Positions 1-11,132 of a stretch of 64,000 nt of DNA are shown piece by piece. The DNA is from Agapanthus africanus (Eukaryota; Streptophyta; Magnoliopsida; Asparagales; Amaryllidaceae). The notes beneath the pieces were generated by a model. The model saw nothing but the letters and a program-made list of their open reading frames with translations. It did not search any database and was not told the DNA's origin. How positions within the stretch are numbered: the first letter of the stretch is position 1; every line of letters begins with the position of its first letter. The position numbers and the translations under genes were made by a program. The stretch spans positions 340,638,583 to 340,702,582 of the forward strand of contig CM057337.1 of the NCBI GenBank assembly GCA_030015575.1. Direction: 5' to 3'.

Positions 1-319
1 TGATTTAGCGATGCCGCGACGTAGATCATCTTCGGCACGGACATCGACGACCTAGCTTGCCCATTCTCTGACGAAGCCGACGCTAGAGCCCGGATTTGAT
101 TTGGACAGCGGAGAGGACTTCGTTGTTGATCTATGGAGGTGGAGCACCGGATCTACAAAGGTTGTATTTCCGTATTCCCTTAGTTAAGTATTAACTAGTT
201 ATCTTTTCGCCTAATTTTCTAGCAAACGATCCGTAGTCGGGTCTCTCGGCACCATAAATTTTGAAAATGGCATGTTCGATGCCTTGTGAGACCTCACTAG
301 TGTGCCTATGGACCCTACA
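1..319 (+). repeat. 5' LTR of element A, terminal 319 bp
   Basis: This matches 8161-8479 base for base apart from about 9 substitutions. It ends with CTACA, directly before a one-base spacer and the primer binding site. The upstream part, about 1.9 kb judging from the 3' LTR, lies outside the window. Confidence 0.93.
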
Positions 320-320
320 G

Positions 321-333
321 TGGTATCAGAGCC
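321..333 (+). other. Primer binding site of element A
   Basis: TGGTATCAGAGCC is the standard plant Copia primer site, complementary to the 3' end of initiator methionine tRNA. It lies one base after the LTR end, as in elements B, D and E of this window. Confidence 0.93.
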
Positions 334-520
334 TAGCTAGAGCCTTAGGCGAAGTCTAGACGGATTTTGAAGTCCGAACGACCCAAAACCGAAACCCAAA
401 ATATGCTCTCTGTACATTTTTTATTTTCTGGGATTTTTCCAGATTAAAAATTACTAAAAAATTCAGCAGGTAATTTCATGAGTTACTGTGAAGCACGTTG
501 TAGTAATTCGACTACAGAGT

Positions 521-567
521 CGCGGAACCGCGGCCCCCACTATGGGATTCGCGGCGGTTCCGCGGCC
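521..567 (+). repeat. GC-rich twin motif in the leader of A
   Basis: CGCGGAACCGCGGCC at 521-535 and GCGGCGGTTCCGCGGCC at 551-567 form an inverted pair around a 15-base spacer, about 200 bases after the LTR end. The same arrangement recurs in D (14053-14101), E (49348-49393), the F leader (46710-46757) and the F LTRs (34440-34488, 58388-58436). Confidence 0.85.
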
Positions 568-851
568 ATTGTGTCGAGTCACTCCACGTGGCTTGCACAG
601 TAATTCATGTTTTGTAATGCTGAGTCTTCTGGGAACTTTTAATTCATTCAAGAGTTGAATAATCTGGAGTTGTTTTGGGGATTCAGTATTTCGATCGGGG
701 AATCAAATTTTGTCTATTTGGCTTTCCGGATAAATTTTAGAATATGTTAAAAAGTTCGACCGGATATAAATACCCAATTTTTCCCCTGTCGGGAAATTTC
801 CAAGTGTTGGATTTTTCCGTAGTTTAACGACGTTCTAAGTAGTGCAAGTAA

Positions 852-1012
852 CGCGATGGACCCTCTAGAAGACAACAAACCTTAACTCGATTATGTGACC
901 GTCTTGAACTGCCCTTTGAACCTTCGGGTTTGGGGCAGTACGGCGTGCCACATGTGAGGCGTTGGCTTGACCCTTCTACGGCTGGACCGTCGGTACTGAG
1001 GCACGAACTGAA
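852..1012 (+). repeat. Shared 160 bp leader module, copy in A
   Basis: The block starts GATGGACCCTCTAGAAGACA and ends near CGGTACTGAGG. Reverse-complement copies lie in D (13614-13768) and B (23030-23180). A recognisable copy also lies in the leader of the non-Copia element G (32883-33030). Confidence 0.8.
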
Positions 1013-2250
1013 TGTTGTTAGACTTATTTCATGTGTTGATCTGTATCGGGAAAACTTGGGTGTTCGAATGTTCAATCGGAAAGTTTAACATTTTCTATTT
1101 ATCCGGAATGGGATACAATAATTGGAATTCACAAAAGTTATGAGATAACTGAATGAATGTTATAAACATAGCACTTTAGTCTCACTTAATCGGTTGCCAC
1201 GGAATTTTGATGTGATCAAAAGTCCGTCGCAATCACGTAGCGTACGCGGATACTCGCCGGGTAAACTTAATAGACAGCTTCACTCCATAGCCCCGACCAA
1301 GTGATGTAGGAGAACCCCGTCGCCGAAAGCATCCGTTCGGGTGCTCGCGGTAGCGGTGTTCCGCCTTGGTGCACTTCGTCGACGGTATCGGGGGTGCGGC
1401 CGTCTACTGAAGTTTGCGACGAGTATTCGATCTGGATCTTGGGAATCTTGTTGAATTGCCCAACTTGATATTGAGAAGTGTTTTCGATATTTGAGACTAA
1501 AATGCGGGGTTTATAATTGTTAGGCATGCGATGTCTAAGGAATTCATTTGGTCAGGCATGCGATGTTTGAGGTGGTTGCGGATTCCAACTGTTGTAGTTT
1601 TACACTTTCTTTTCTGTGACCGTAAGTGTAATATGTGATATCGCCGGTTTCGTTGCTATATGTCAACGACAATTGGGATGGACATATTTACTTACGTTGA
1701 TGACATGTGATGTTATGTGTTGCTGGATATGTTATATTGGATCGTCGTGTTTGAATAGCCGGGGTTTTTTATGTGAGATGAGTGTTTTTCATTTTCATTC
1801 ATGTAAAAACTTGTATGTAATATTCTTTTATTGGGGCGCTTCCAGGTTGCGGAAGATGTCACCGTTTGTATATTATTTACTTTTCCGCACTAGGATAGAC
1901 CCAAGGAGGAGGGCACAAGTAACCGGGTTCTGGAGTCCAGTGGGAGACCAACTCGAGGAGTCGAGTCCGGGTCTCCTAACTCTAGAATTGGTAGGGTTGC
2001 TTGCCGCTCTCGTAGGGGTCTAGGGGTGTGGGTTTGGCTATTCATCACGACCGTGGAATCCGTGTTTTATACTGGCTCGTATTGAAAACACGGACGTCCT
2101 AGTATATCCAATATTTCATATGTTTCTTCTGCTGCGATATCTGTGATGTGATTATGTGATGTTCTCTGATAGATACTGTATATAGTATATATGATATATT
2201 ATATAGACGTTACATATGTTTTACACTCGTGCTAGCCCTGCCCCGCTCTG

Positions 2251-2273
2251 CCGTTAGTTACCTAACCTAACGG
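2251..2273 (+). other. Conserved hairpin in the Copia leader
   Basis: CCGTTAGTTACCTAACC followed by TAACGG makes a short inverted repeat. It is conserved in B (22143-22165, reverse strand) and E (50360-50380), always preceded by a CTGCTCTG/CGCTCTG-like phrase. Confidence 0.6.
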
Positions 2274-2439
2274 TGCACGAGGGGACATCGAGGCGAATGC
2301 GGATGGCATAAGTGTACGTCGTATTTATCTGTGATGTTTAGGTACTTAAATGATAGGACTTCATTAATGTGATTAATGAAATAAAAGAAACCTAAGATGT
2401 TGTAGAATCGAATTTCAAAATAAAAACAGGTAGCTACAG

Positions 2440-2690
2440 TTCTTGCTTTGCACAGAGGTATATGTGATATATCCTGCACCTTATTCGATGAGGAAAGGAC
2501 CGAGATCCCTTCACCGGGAGTGACTCCTTTAGCAATAACTGGCAGATGCTACACACTCGGTTTGTCTTTTGATTGCTTTTAAGTGTTTTTGCTTTGCACA
2601 GTGATATATATGATATATCCCGCACCTCATTCGACGAGGAAAGGACCGACGATCCCTTCACCGGGAGTGACTCCTTTAGCAAAACTAGAA
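2440..2690 (+). repeat. Tandem pair of about 100 bp units in the leader of A
   Basis: Two copies (about 2440-2537 and 2588-2690) run from TTGCTTTGCACAG through a gatatatcc stretch to CTTCACCGGGAGTGACTCC. The same pair is seen in B (about 21737-21830 and 21880-21975) and E (about 50565-50660 and 50703-50800). Confidence 0.75.
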
Positions 2691-3440
2691 AAGCCTCAAA
2701 AACACTCCATTTCAAAATTCATTCGATCCTACAACGATATCAAGTTCATTACGCAATAGGTTTTCAGAAAAACCTGTCGTAGCCCTCCGTCATTTCAGAT
2801 AAGTAGTAGTTAGTATTCGTGCTGCGTTTGTTGGCTTTTGTCAAGGCGCAGTGTGCGGTAGCTAACTGGTGCTTATCTGCTTATGCATATGATGCAGATT
2901 GAGTTAGGGTAGTCGTGCGACCTTGTTGGCCTTTGTCAAGGGCCGTGCGGGTGGGTTTAATTCAATCAGGAAATGACGGGTTGAACTTGACTAGCATCCT
3001 ATGGTTTGTTGGCCTTTATCAAGGTCATAGGAGGTTAGGGGCAAAATATTATCGGGAATTTCAAGTGTTGAAATTTGCAATGAGATTGCATACCTTCTAT
3101 GAGATAGTTGGATCCCGATACCCGCTGTGAGTAATTGTTACTCCTGGGAGAGTATACATTACAATTAGCCGATCAAGTAGGTGTCTAGAAAGGTGTTAAC
3201 GAGGTTACGCCTCTGGGAAAACGAGGTTTACATTTATTAGGTTCGTGCGAAAGCACGGGGGACCTCCCTCAAAGTACTGACACTGGCCTGGCTGAAAGAT
3301 TGGCGAACTTGTAGTGTGTAATTAATCCCGGCTAGTCTTTCCTTTTAGGGTTTGAAGGAAGATTTGATAAAAAGCAGTGGGAGCCATCCTGATTAGATAA
3401 AATAATAACCAATCTATTCTTGACAGAGCGCACGCTGAGT

Positions 3441-3462
3441 GTTTTCTTCTCTCTCTCTCCAG
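3441..3462 (+). promoter_or_regulatory. Polypyrimidine-AG tract resembling a 3' splice site, before pol of A
   Basis: TTCTTCTCTCTCTCTCCAG ends the leader just before the first pol codons. The same tract precedes pol in B (20959-20980, minus) and E (51412-51437). Its position suggests a splice acceptor; no matching donor was identified. Confidence 0.45.
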
Positions 3463-3488
3463 GTAGCGACCATATCACGCCTTAATCA

Positions 3489-6250
3489 AGATAATAATAC
3501 GGATTATTGACCGAACCCGCTTGTTATACTGAGCTGGGGAACGTTGGTCCCGCTCCAACTTATAAATGTTATAAGACAGAGCAGGAAATTGGGGAATACC
3601 AGATTTCCCGTGCCGCCCAAACGAAGAGAGTGCATGCTGATGCATCATCTTCGGGTGTGTTCATTACAAAGAACTATTTCTCTGTATCCTCTACGTCCTG
3701 GGTATGCGATACCAGATCAGGATCCCAGATATGTAATCTGTTACATAGGGCTACAGATAGGTAGAGAACCGAGAACGGGTGATAAGTTTCATGAGGCAGA
3801 AAACGGGGCAAGTGTTGCAGCCAAATCTGTTGGTCACTGTCACCCTGTATTACCAATACATTGATTCTGAACGAATGTTATTAGATACCGAACCTGATAT
3901 ACAAAATCATATCACTCTCTTTATTAGTAAAGAAATGATATAATTTTGTATTGTTGGACAATGTTTTGAACATTTCCTATATCAATAGTTGATCGGTTCA
4001 GGCACGTTATCTAAAAGCGTTGATGTTCTAAATCAAACTACAGTTCTTAGTATATGGAACACACATAAGAGGAAGAGTTCAGAAATGAACGAATCCTTCT
4101 TGAGGTATTGTAGACTAGGTCAGATCAATGTGACCCGACTAGCTAGAGTTACATAAAGATGCATATTTAAATTAGTTTGAATTTACATCTTGTGAAACTC
4201 GCCAGTCATGTCACAAAGATAAGATGACCATAGCTCCGTTTACTGGAAACAGAGAAAGAGTTAATGAACTCTTGGGACTGATACATGATGATGTATGTAA
4301 GGTCTCCTGTCTACACATGCCAGGACTGGTTCTTTGTACTTCATTACATTCTCTGATAATCTCTCGAGATTCAGACATATGTTCCTGTTGAAACACAAGT
4401 CCGAACCTTTTGAGATATTCACAGAATATAAGCGAGAAGTAGAGAACCAGAATACGGGTATAAGTATTATATCCTATGATGAGATCAAGGAGGAGAATAC
4501 TTGAGCACGGAAATACTGGACTATTCTAAAAGAGAATGAGATTCTCTCTCAGCATTACTCCTCTGTATACACCATAGCACGATGGTATATCGGGGCGGAG
4601 TAGATACACCCTATTTGATATGGTGTGCTCTATGATGAGAAATACTGAGTTACCTTTTTCCTTTTGGGTGTTATGCACTTGAGAAGTTGCATACCTATTG
4701 AATAGGGTTCGAATCAAATCAATACCTACCACTTCATATGTGATATGGAAAGGGAAGAGCCCATGTCTTAAGTTAGTTAAGATTTGGGGTTGTCCGGCCT
4801 ATGTCTAAAAGCAAAATCCGGACAAACTCGAGGCAAGGTTAGTTATGTAGAACTGGAAAGGTTCCAGCTATGCAAACTACAGAAGATGATTTGACAGAAC
4901 CAAAGGATTCAGTAGATACCAACGAACCTCAGCCTCTCCGCCGATCTAGTAGGGTTCCTCACCCACCTGAGAGATACTTCTGTTTCTCTATGACAGTGGG
5001 AGCGAGGATTACATCATAAGATGATGACCCAACTAGTTTCGAGCTGGCCATCAAGAGTGGGACTCTGTAAGAATGGCTGGATGCTTAGTGAACTGAGATG
5101 GAATCCATATACACCAACAAAGTATGGACTTTGGTTGCTATATCTGAAGGGTTAAATCCCCATCAGGAGCAAGTATATCTTGAGAAGATTACTTGGTGTA
5201 CATGGAAAAGTTGAGACTTTCAAAGCTAGAATTGTTAAAGGTTTTCGTCATCGACCAGGCGTGGATAATGATGAAACCTTTTCCAGTAGCTATGCTTAAG
5301 TCCATCCAGATCCTACTTGTCACGGCTACATACCATGACTGCGATATCTGGTGGTTGGGTGTCATGACTGCTTTTCTAAATGATATTTTAGAAGAGTGCG
5401 TCTATAAGTACACAGCCAGAGGGCTTCGTAGACAGTGGGAGCAGCGGAAACGTATGCAAGATGCTTTATAGGATAAAGCAGGCATCGCGGAGTTGGAACG
5501 TCTGTTTTGATGAAGTAGTCAAAGAGTTTGACATCATCAAAATGGTAGATGAACCTTGTATAAACAAAAAGGTAGTAGAGAGTATGGTGACGATCCTCGT
5601 AGAGTACGTGGATGACATACTCTTGATAGGGAAGTAGTTTCCTATGCTACGCTCGGTCAATCTCCGCTTATCACAAAGATTCTCCATATAAGATTAAAGT
5701 GATACCTACTAAATCCTGGATTTTGGGTCTATGAGATAGATCTAAATGGATGTTAGGATACTCACTAGATGTAGTGAGATGGTGTCAATCGATCCTGAGG
5801 AGAATCGCTGGAAGGGTTCCAGTGTGATAAAGACGACTGAATGTCAGTCGCAGGCATTGCCTTTACCCTTAGTAAAGGGACGGTATGTTGGAAGAGTTCC
5901 AAGCTAGATACCGTGGCATACTAGACGATAAAGGCTGGATACATCGCTACTTAAGATGCTACCAAAGAGGCAGTCTGGGTGTATATTGGTTCATGAGATG
6001 AACTATGTTCCTACCATTGTGAGACAATGGAGTTGTGGCTTATGCCAAGGAACACCGGTCCCATCAGTGATCCAGACATATTCTAAGGCAGTATCACCTG
6101 ATCATGGAGATGGTTGATCTCCAAGGGATCGAGGTTAGGAGAGTAGACTCAGAGGACAAACACAGCGGATCCACTCACGAAAGGCCTTTTCCCAGAGAGA
6201 GACTTTTATGGGATGGTTGAGTATGAGATACTGCAACCACTGCTACAGAT
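3489..6250 (+). pseudogene. pol: Degenerate Copia pol of element A
   Basis: This is a fossil polyprotein, readable only by comparison with B and C. It begins with a TEPACY segment at about 3508. The protease site reads CDTRSG where B has LDTGSG, so the catalytic glycine is lost. The GAG-pre-integrase phrase appears near 4108 as YCRLGQIN. Integrase pieces follow to about 4850, then RT from about 5100. The RT active site YVDD is still legible at 5605-5616, and RNase H traces run to about 6230. Many stops and frameshifts interrupt it, and several short segments present in B are missing or scrambled. No product is expected. It is far more decayed than the LTRs of the same element, so it was probably dead before the last transposition. 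Confidence 0.85.
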
Positions 6251-6257
6251 GGACCTA

Positions 6258-6272
6258 GTGTAAGTGGGAGAT
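6258..6272 (+). other. Polypurine tract of element A
   Basis: GTGTAAGTGGGAGAT lies directly before the 3' LTR start TGTTAG. The same AAGTGGGAGAT precedes the 3' LTRs of C and E, and the reverse complement follows the one in B. Confidence 0.85.
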
Positions 6273-8479
6273 TGTTAGTTATATGTATGCCCTAGAGGCC
6301 ATTACTGTACATAGGATGTATATTGTAGTGGATGCTGGGACATATATAGGGAGGACTTTCTTGCTCGACATGATAGTATGCTATCTGGTTGCTCTTTACC
6401 TTAACGTGTATACTGATTGTCTCTCTGTTACATGTTGGTAAAGCCCTTAGGATGTGTGCTTGACTACCTGGACTATGATGCGGATCATACTAGTGGGGAC
6501 AGATAGTCTATAAGTACATCCTTCAAAGTCCCTAGTCGTGGGTATATCGAGACGGGGCATCGATATACCAGAGTAGACTAGCGTATACCTTCTCGACCCA
6601 TACAGATGGGCGATGGATGATCCCATATCCATTGGTGTTTGACATCAGAGATCATATACGGGTGCTCAGTGGAGACTGGGTACACTGGACGGACTCGCCG
6701 AGAACTCCCAGATGGTATTATACCTCACGTCAGATGGCAGTTCTCTGGTGACACTGGTACAGAGTAGTCTGTTGACCCGAGATCGTCATAGAGTCTTGTG
6801 TGGTTCCCACTGTGCTTTGATTTCCATCTTAACACGTCCAAGAGGGTGTGCAAAACGGTGGTTTTTGGGTACAGTCCCGAGTCACATGGAGGCAATGAGC
6901 GATAGGAGGGGATTCGTCTCTCCCGGTATAGGGGGTTGATGTCGCGCTGTGTTCGATTGGCTATAACAGGAAATCCCTAGCCAGGGTTGCTGAGATTTAC
7001 TGGTAAGTGTTACCAGTAGTTTCTCGAACAGTTATAGACCTCATATCGACACGACTTATCGAGCTATTGGGGTCTGACGTTTACCACCCCTAGGCGAGAT
7101 ATGCGACATATCAGACGATCAGACCGGACTGTACAGTAGTGTTACTGGTTGGATTCACTGGAGTGTGAGCGGGCTTGCTCGTCGATCTTCAGATCGCTCA
7201 ATACCCGGGTGGCCGTTACGTTTAGCAGACCGCTTGCGGCTTGTGGATGCTTGATATGATCATCACCTGCTGCCGGCGTATTGACGAGTCTTTAGAGTCC
7301 TACACAGAGGATTCCTGGCTCAAGCGAAATGAAATAGGAGCGCATATGAGATATGTGCGGGACCGAGAATAATGCGTTTATGTGATACCGTATTCCATTC
7401 TCGCGATGAATGTATCGAATGGTTGTATGTAATATAACCTAGTTATCGATTCAAGCGTTGATTCGATAAGCCGATACATTGGATACTAGTCGGTTATATG
7501 CGATATGACCGGATCGTTAAATCAAGAGTTGATTTAATGATTTAATGCATAATTATATATTTGATATATTACTTTGCACTAACTAGTATTGGTTCACTTT
7601 AAACGGATTTTCTCATTTGGTTTGTGCACATTGTATATGTGATATACTTTTGTACACTTGATTGTATCATGTTTGATGATACATGTTTAACTATAGTTAA
7701 GTGTAATGAATTAAGCCATGGTTAAACTAATGATTAGGGTTTTCTTTTTATTACTTATTTATTTATTTATTTATTTTGAATAGATAAGAAAAGAATGGTT
7801 GCTAATTTTGGAGTTTAGTTGAAGCTTCATGAAGCTTTGACTTTGTAACCATTCTTGTCTTCATCTTAAACCCTAACCATTAATCTAACCTTGGCTAATT
7901 CTATACACTTGACCATGGTTCTAATATGATAAGTATTCATTTTCTTTTCCAAATATAATTAACTTATCATATTTTCTTTCTTCATCTTCTTCATCTTCTT
8001 TCATGAAGAAATAGCAAGCTCCATCAATGGTGATTGATGGAAATGAGTGAGAAATCCAATTCTAAAGTCTACGCACTTCCTATTTCTTCATCCTCTACCT
8101 CTTGCCAAGTAGTAGAGTGTGTTTACTTCATAAGTTTCTTGACTTGGTGAAGTCGGAGCTTGATTTAGCGATGCCTCGACGTAGATCATCTTCGGCACGG
8201 ACATCGACGACCTAGCTTGCCCATTCTCCGACGAAGCCGACGCTAGAGCCCGGATTTGATTTGGACAGCGGAGAGGACTTCGTTGCAGAGCTATGGAGGT
8301 GGAGCACCGGATCTACAAAGGTTGTATTTCCGTATTCCCTTAGTTAAGTGTTAACTAGTTATCTTTTCGCCTAATTTTCTAGCAAACGATCCGTAGTCGG
8401 GTCTTTCGGCACCATAAATTTTGAAAATGGCATGTTTGATGCCTTGTGAGACCTCACTAGTGTGCCTAGGGACCCTACA
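6273..8479 (+). repeat. 3' LTR of element A (2207 bp)
   Basis: It runs from TGTTAGTTATATGTATGCCC to CTACA. It is similar along its length to the LTRs of B (2208 bp) and D. A short (TTTA)n tract lies near 7753-7777. The last 319 bp repeat the start of the window. Confidence 0.93.
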
Positions 8480-8484
8480 TCTTG

Positions 8485-9966
8485 TGGCATTGTAGACTGG
8501 GTCACATCAATGAGAGAAGGTTGATGAAGTTACATACAGAAGGATATTTGAATGCGTTCGAATATTAATCGTATGCCACTTGTCAATCCTATCTCAAAGG
8601 AAAGATGACAAAGACTCCGTTCACTGGACATGGAGTAAGAGCGAGAGAGCTCTTGGGACTCGTACACAGCGACGTGTGCGGTCCAATGTCTACACATGCG
8701 CGAAGCGGTTTTTCTTACTTCATTATTTTTACGGATGACTTTTCAAGGTACGGTTATGTCTTCTTAATGAAACATAAGTCCGAAGCCTTTAGAAAGTTCC
8801 AGGAATATAAGAATGAAGTAGAAAAACAGACCGGCAAAAGTATCAAGATCCTAAGATCGGATCGAGGTGGTGAATACTTGAGTGCCGAGTTCCTGAACTA
8901 TTTAAAAGAGAATGGAATTCTCTCTCAGCTTACTCCTCCATACACTCCGCAACATAATGGTGTATCGGAGAGACGGAACCGAACCCTATTGGATATGGTA
9001 CGGTCCATGATGAGTAACGCTGAGTTACCGCGATCATTCTGGGGGTATGCGCTAGAATCAGCTGCGTACCTTTTGAACCGAGTTCCCACTAAGACTGTGC
9101 CTACCACACCATATGAGATGTGGTGTGGGAAGAGACCCTATCTTAATCACATTAAGACATGGGGATGTCCGGCTTTTGTTAAAAAGCAGCATGCGGACAA
9201 GCTCGAGGCACGCTCAGTACAGTGTAAGTTCGTGGGATATCCAAAGAACTCCAAGGGATATTTCTTCTACTGCGAAGAGGAACAAAAAGTTCTTGTTTCT
9301 CGTCATGCCTACTTCTTGGAAACTGAGTTTTTAGAAACCCAGATAAGTGGGAGCACAGTAGAACTGGAAGAAATTCCAGAACCACAGACTATTGCTGAAA
9401 GTTTAGTGGAACCAGAGGGTTCAAAAGAACAGGACATTCCTACGCCGCTCCGCAGGAGTAGTAGGCAGTCTCATCCGCCCGAGAGATACTACGGTTTTCT
9501 CATAGATGGGGATAGAGAGGATTGCATCATAGATTATGATGAGCCTACTAGCTTCCAGCAGGCCGTTCAGAGCGTTGACTCAGTAAAATGGCTGGATGCA
9601 ATGCAGACCGAAATGGAGTCCATGTACACCAACAAAGTATGGACGTTGGACATTGCTCCATACGGGGTAAAACCCGTAGGATGCAAGTGGATCTTTAAAA
9701 GGAAGATTGGTGTAGATGGACAGGTTGAGACCTATAAAGCTAGACTTGTTGCAAAGGGTTTCCGTCAAAGACCTGGCTTGGACTATGACGAAACCTTTTC
9801 TCCAGTGGCTATGCTGAAATCCATTCGGATCCTTCTTGCCATTGCTGCCTTCCACGATTATGAGATCTGGCAAATGGACGTAAAGACCGCTTTTCTAAAT
9901 GGAAATTTAGAGGAGTGTGTCTATATGGACCAACCAGAGGGTTTCATTCAGAGTGGGAGCAGCTGA
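8485..9966 (+). pseudogene. pol: Element C pol, part 1: GAG-pre-integrase, integrase and N-terminal RT
   Basis: The frame opens in the GAG-pre-integrase phrase WHCRLGHIN and is interrupted by one TAA (8566-8568). It is then open from 8605 for 453 codons. The second cysteine pair of the integrase zinc site is partly lost (TCQSY for TCQSC). The integrase core is recognisable by VHSDVCGPM, LRSDRGGEYLS and HNGVSERRNRT, the three acidic DDE positions. A proline-rich linker with RRSSRQSHPPERYYGF follows. The RT fold then starts (KARLVAKGFRQRPGLDYDET, DVKTAFLNG). The frame ends at a TGA (9964-9966) where related copies have a glycine codon. Reading continues in the same frame after it, so this is a single point change. 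Reaction: cDNA integration and reverse transcription. Confidence 0.9.
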
Positions 9967-11118
9967 AAGGTGTGCACGTTGCTTAAGTCCATCTATGGAC
10001 TAAAGCAGGCATCGCGGAGTTGGAACATCTGTTTTGATGAGACGGTCAAGGAATTTGGCTTTATCAAAAATCCAGATGAACCATGCATCTATTGTAGATT
10101 TGTAGCGAGAACTGTAGTATTCCTCGTTTTGTACGTGGATGACATTCTCTTAATAGGAAATGACATTCCTATGCTGCAATCTGTCAAGGGGTTCTTGTCA
10201 CACAGGTTCTCCATGAAAGACCTGGGTGATGCCTCATACATCCTGGGGATCCGGATCCATCGTGATAGATCCAAGAGGATATTAGGACTTTCCCAGTCCA
10301 GGTACATCGACACCATACTGAAGAGATTCAGTATGGAAGATTCCAAGCGCGGTAACCTACCGGCTTGTCACGGGATCACCCTCTCTAAAGAGATGTCTCC
10401 CAAGACTGATTTGGAGAGGGATCGCATGTCTATTATACCCTACGCTTCTGCGGTAAGCTCTATAATGTATGCGATGTTGTGTACCAGACCGGATGTAGCT
10501 TATGCACTGAGTGTGGTAAGCCGGTATCAGTCAAACCCTGGGGAGAAACACTGGATAGCGGTAAAGAACATTCTCAAGTACCTGAGAAGGACTAAGGAGA
10601 TGTTCTTGGTGTATGGCGAAAAAGACCTCCAGATCGAGGCCTTTGCTGACTCCAGCTTCCAGAGTGACAAGGATGATTCCAAGTCCATGTCGGGTTTTGT
10701 CTTTACCCTCAATGGAGGGGCGGTGTGTTGGAAGAGTTCCAAACAGGAAACCATTGCAGACTCGACGATGGAAGCGGAATACATCGCTGCATCTGATGCC
10801 GCAAAAGAAGCTGTCTGGATGAGGAAGTTCTTGAAAGAGCTTCAGGTGGTTCCATCCATTGTTGATCCAATACCTCTGTATTGCGACAGCAACGGTGCTA
10901 TAGCTTTAGCGAAGGAACCCAGGTCCCATCAGAGATCCAGACACATCTTGAGGCGGTATCACCTGATCAGGGAGATCGTGGATCGCCAGGAGATCGAGGT
11001 TCGGAGAGTCGCTTCAGAAGATAACACTGCAGATCCATTCACCAAGGCCTTGCCCCAGACTCAGTTCGAGCGGCTGATCGAGATGATAGGTCTTCGATAC
11101 GCAAGTTCATGGCCTTAG
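9967..11118 (+). pseudogene. pol: Element C pol, part 2: RT palm and RNase H
   Basis: This is in frame with part 1, separated only by the TGA at 9964-9966. It carries the RT phrase LLKSIYGLKQASRSW, the catalytic YVDD (10132-10143), and the Copia RNase H with MEAEYIAASDAAKEAVW, YCDSNGAIALAKEP and HILRRYHLIREIVD. It ends in the conserved tail NTADPFTKALPQ and a TAG at 11116-11118, just before the purine tract. Apart from the start, this half has no internal stop, so the domain sequence is complete. If the TGA were read through, C would encode integrase to RNase H in one protein; without that, it is a pseudogene. Confidence 0.9.
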
Positions 11119-11132
11119 TGCAAGTGGGAGAT
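11119..11132 (+). other. Polypurine tract of element C
   Basis: TGCAAGTGGGAGAT lies between the pol stop and the LTR start TGTTAGTG. Confidence 0.85.

Larger units (their letters stand above)
334..3440 (+). other. Long non-coding modular leader of element A (gag absent)
   Basis: In this position a Copia element normally carries gag, but I find no zinc knuckle or gag frame. The stretch is a series of modules also found, in the same order, in B and partly in D and E: a GC-rich inverted pair (521-567), a 160 bp block (852-1012), a block at 1897-2025, a short hairpin (2251-2273), a tandem pair of about 100 bp units carrying the phrase CCCTTCACCGGGAGTGAC (2440-2537 and 2588-2690), and three GTTGGCCTTTGTCAAGG-like motifs (2828, 2922, 3005). 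Short open frames here do not stay open in the other copies, so I treat the leader as non-coding. Confidence 0.8.
1..8479 (+). mobile_element. Element A: Angela-like Ty1/Copia retrotransposon, 5' LTR cut by window edge
   Basis: The window opens inside the 5' LTR of this element; bases 1-319 are repeated at 8161-8479 as the end of the 3' LTR. In order it holds the LTR tail, a Met-type primer site, a leader of about 3.1 kb, a degenerate pol in Copia order (protease, integrase, RT, RNase H), a purine tract and a 3' LTR of 2207 bp starting TGTTAG and ending CTACA. There is no recognisable gag. I count about 9 differences over the 319 bp of shared LTR (near 3%), so the insertion looks fairly recent although pol is badly broken. 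Sequence after 8479 is the interior of another Copia element (C), so A inserted into C. The Angela assignment rests on remembered resemblance of LTR start and integrase motifs. Confidence 0.9.

Noticed and set aside
321-333. tRNA gene fragment
   Set aside because: The match to initiator tRNA is confined to the primer site length and sits at an LTR border; it is a primer binding site.
1616-2023. 135-codon frame in the A leader
   Set aside because: The homologous stretch in B (22380-22800 reversed) does not keep the frame, and the translation has no domain.
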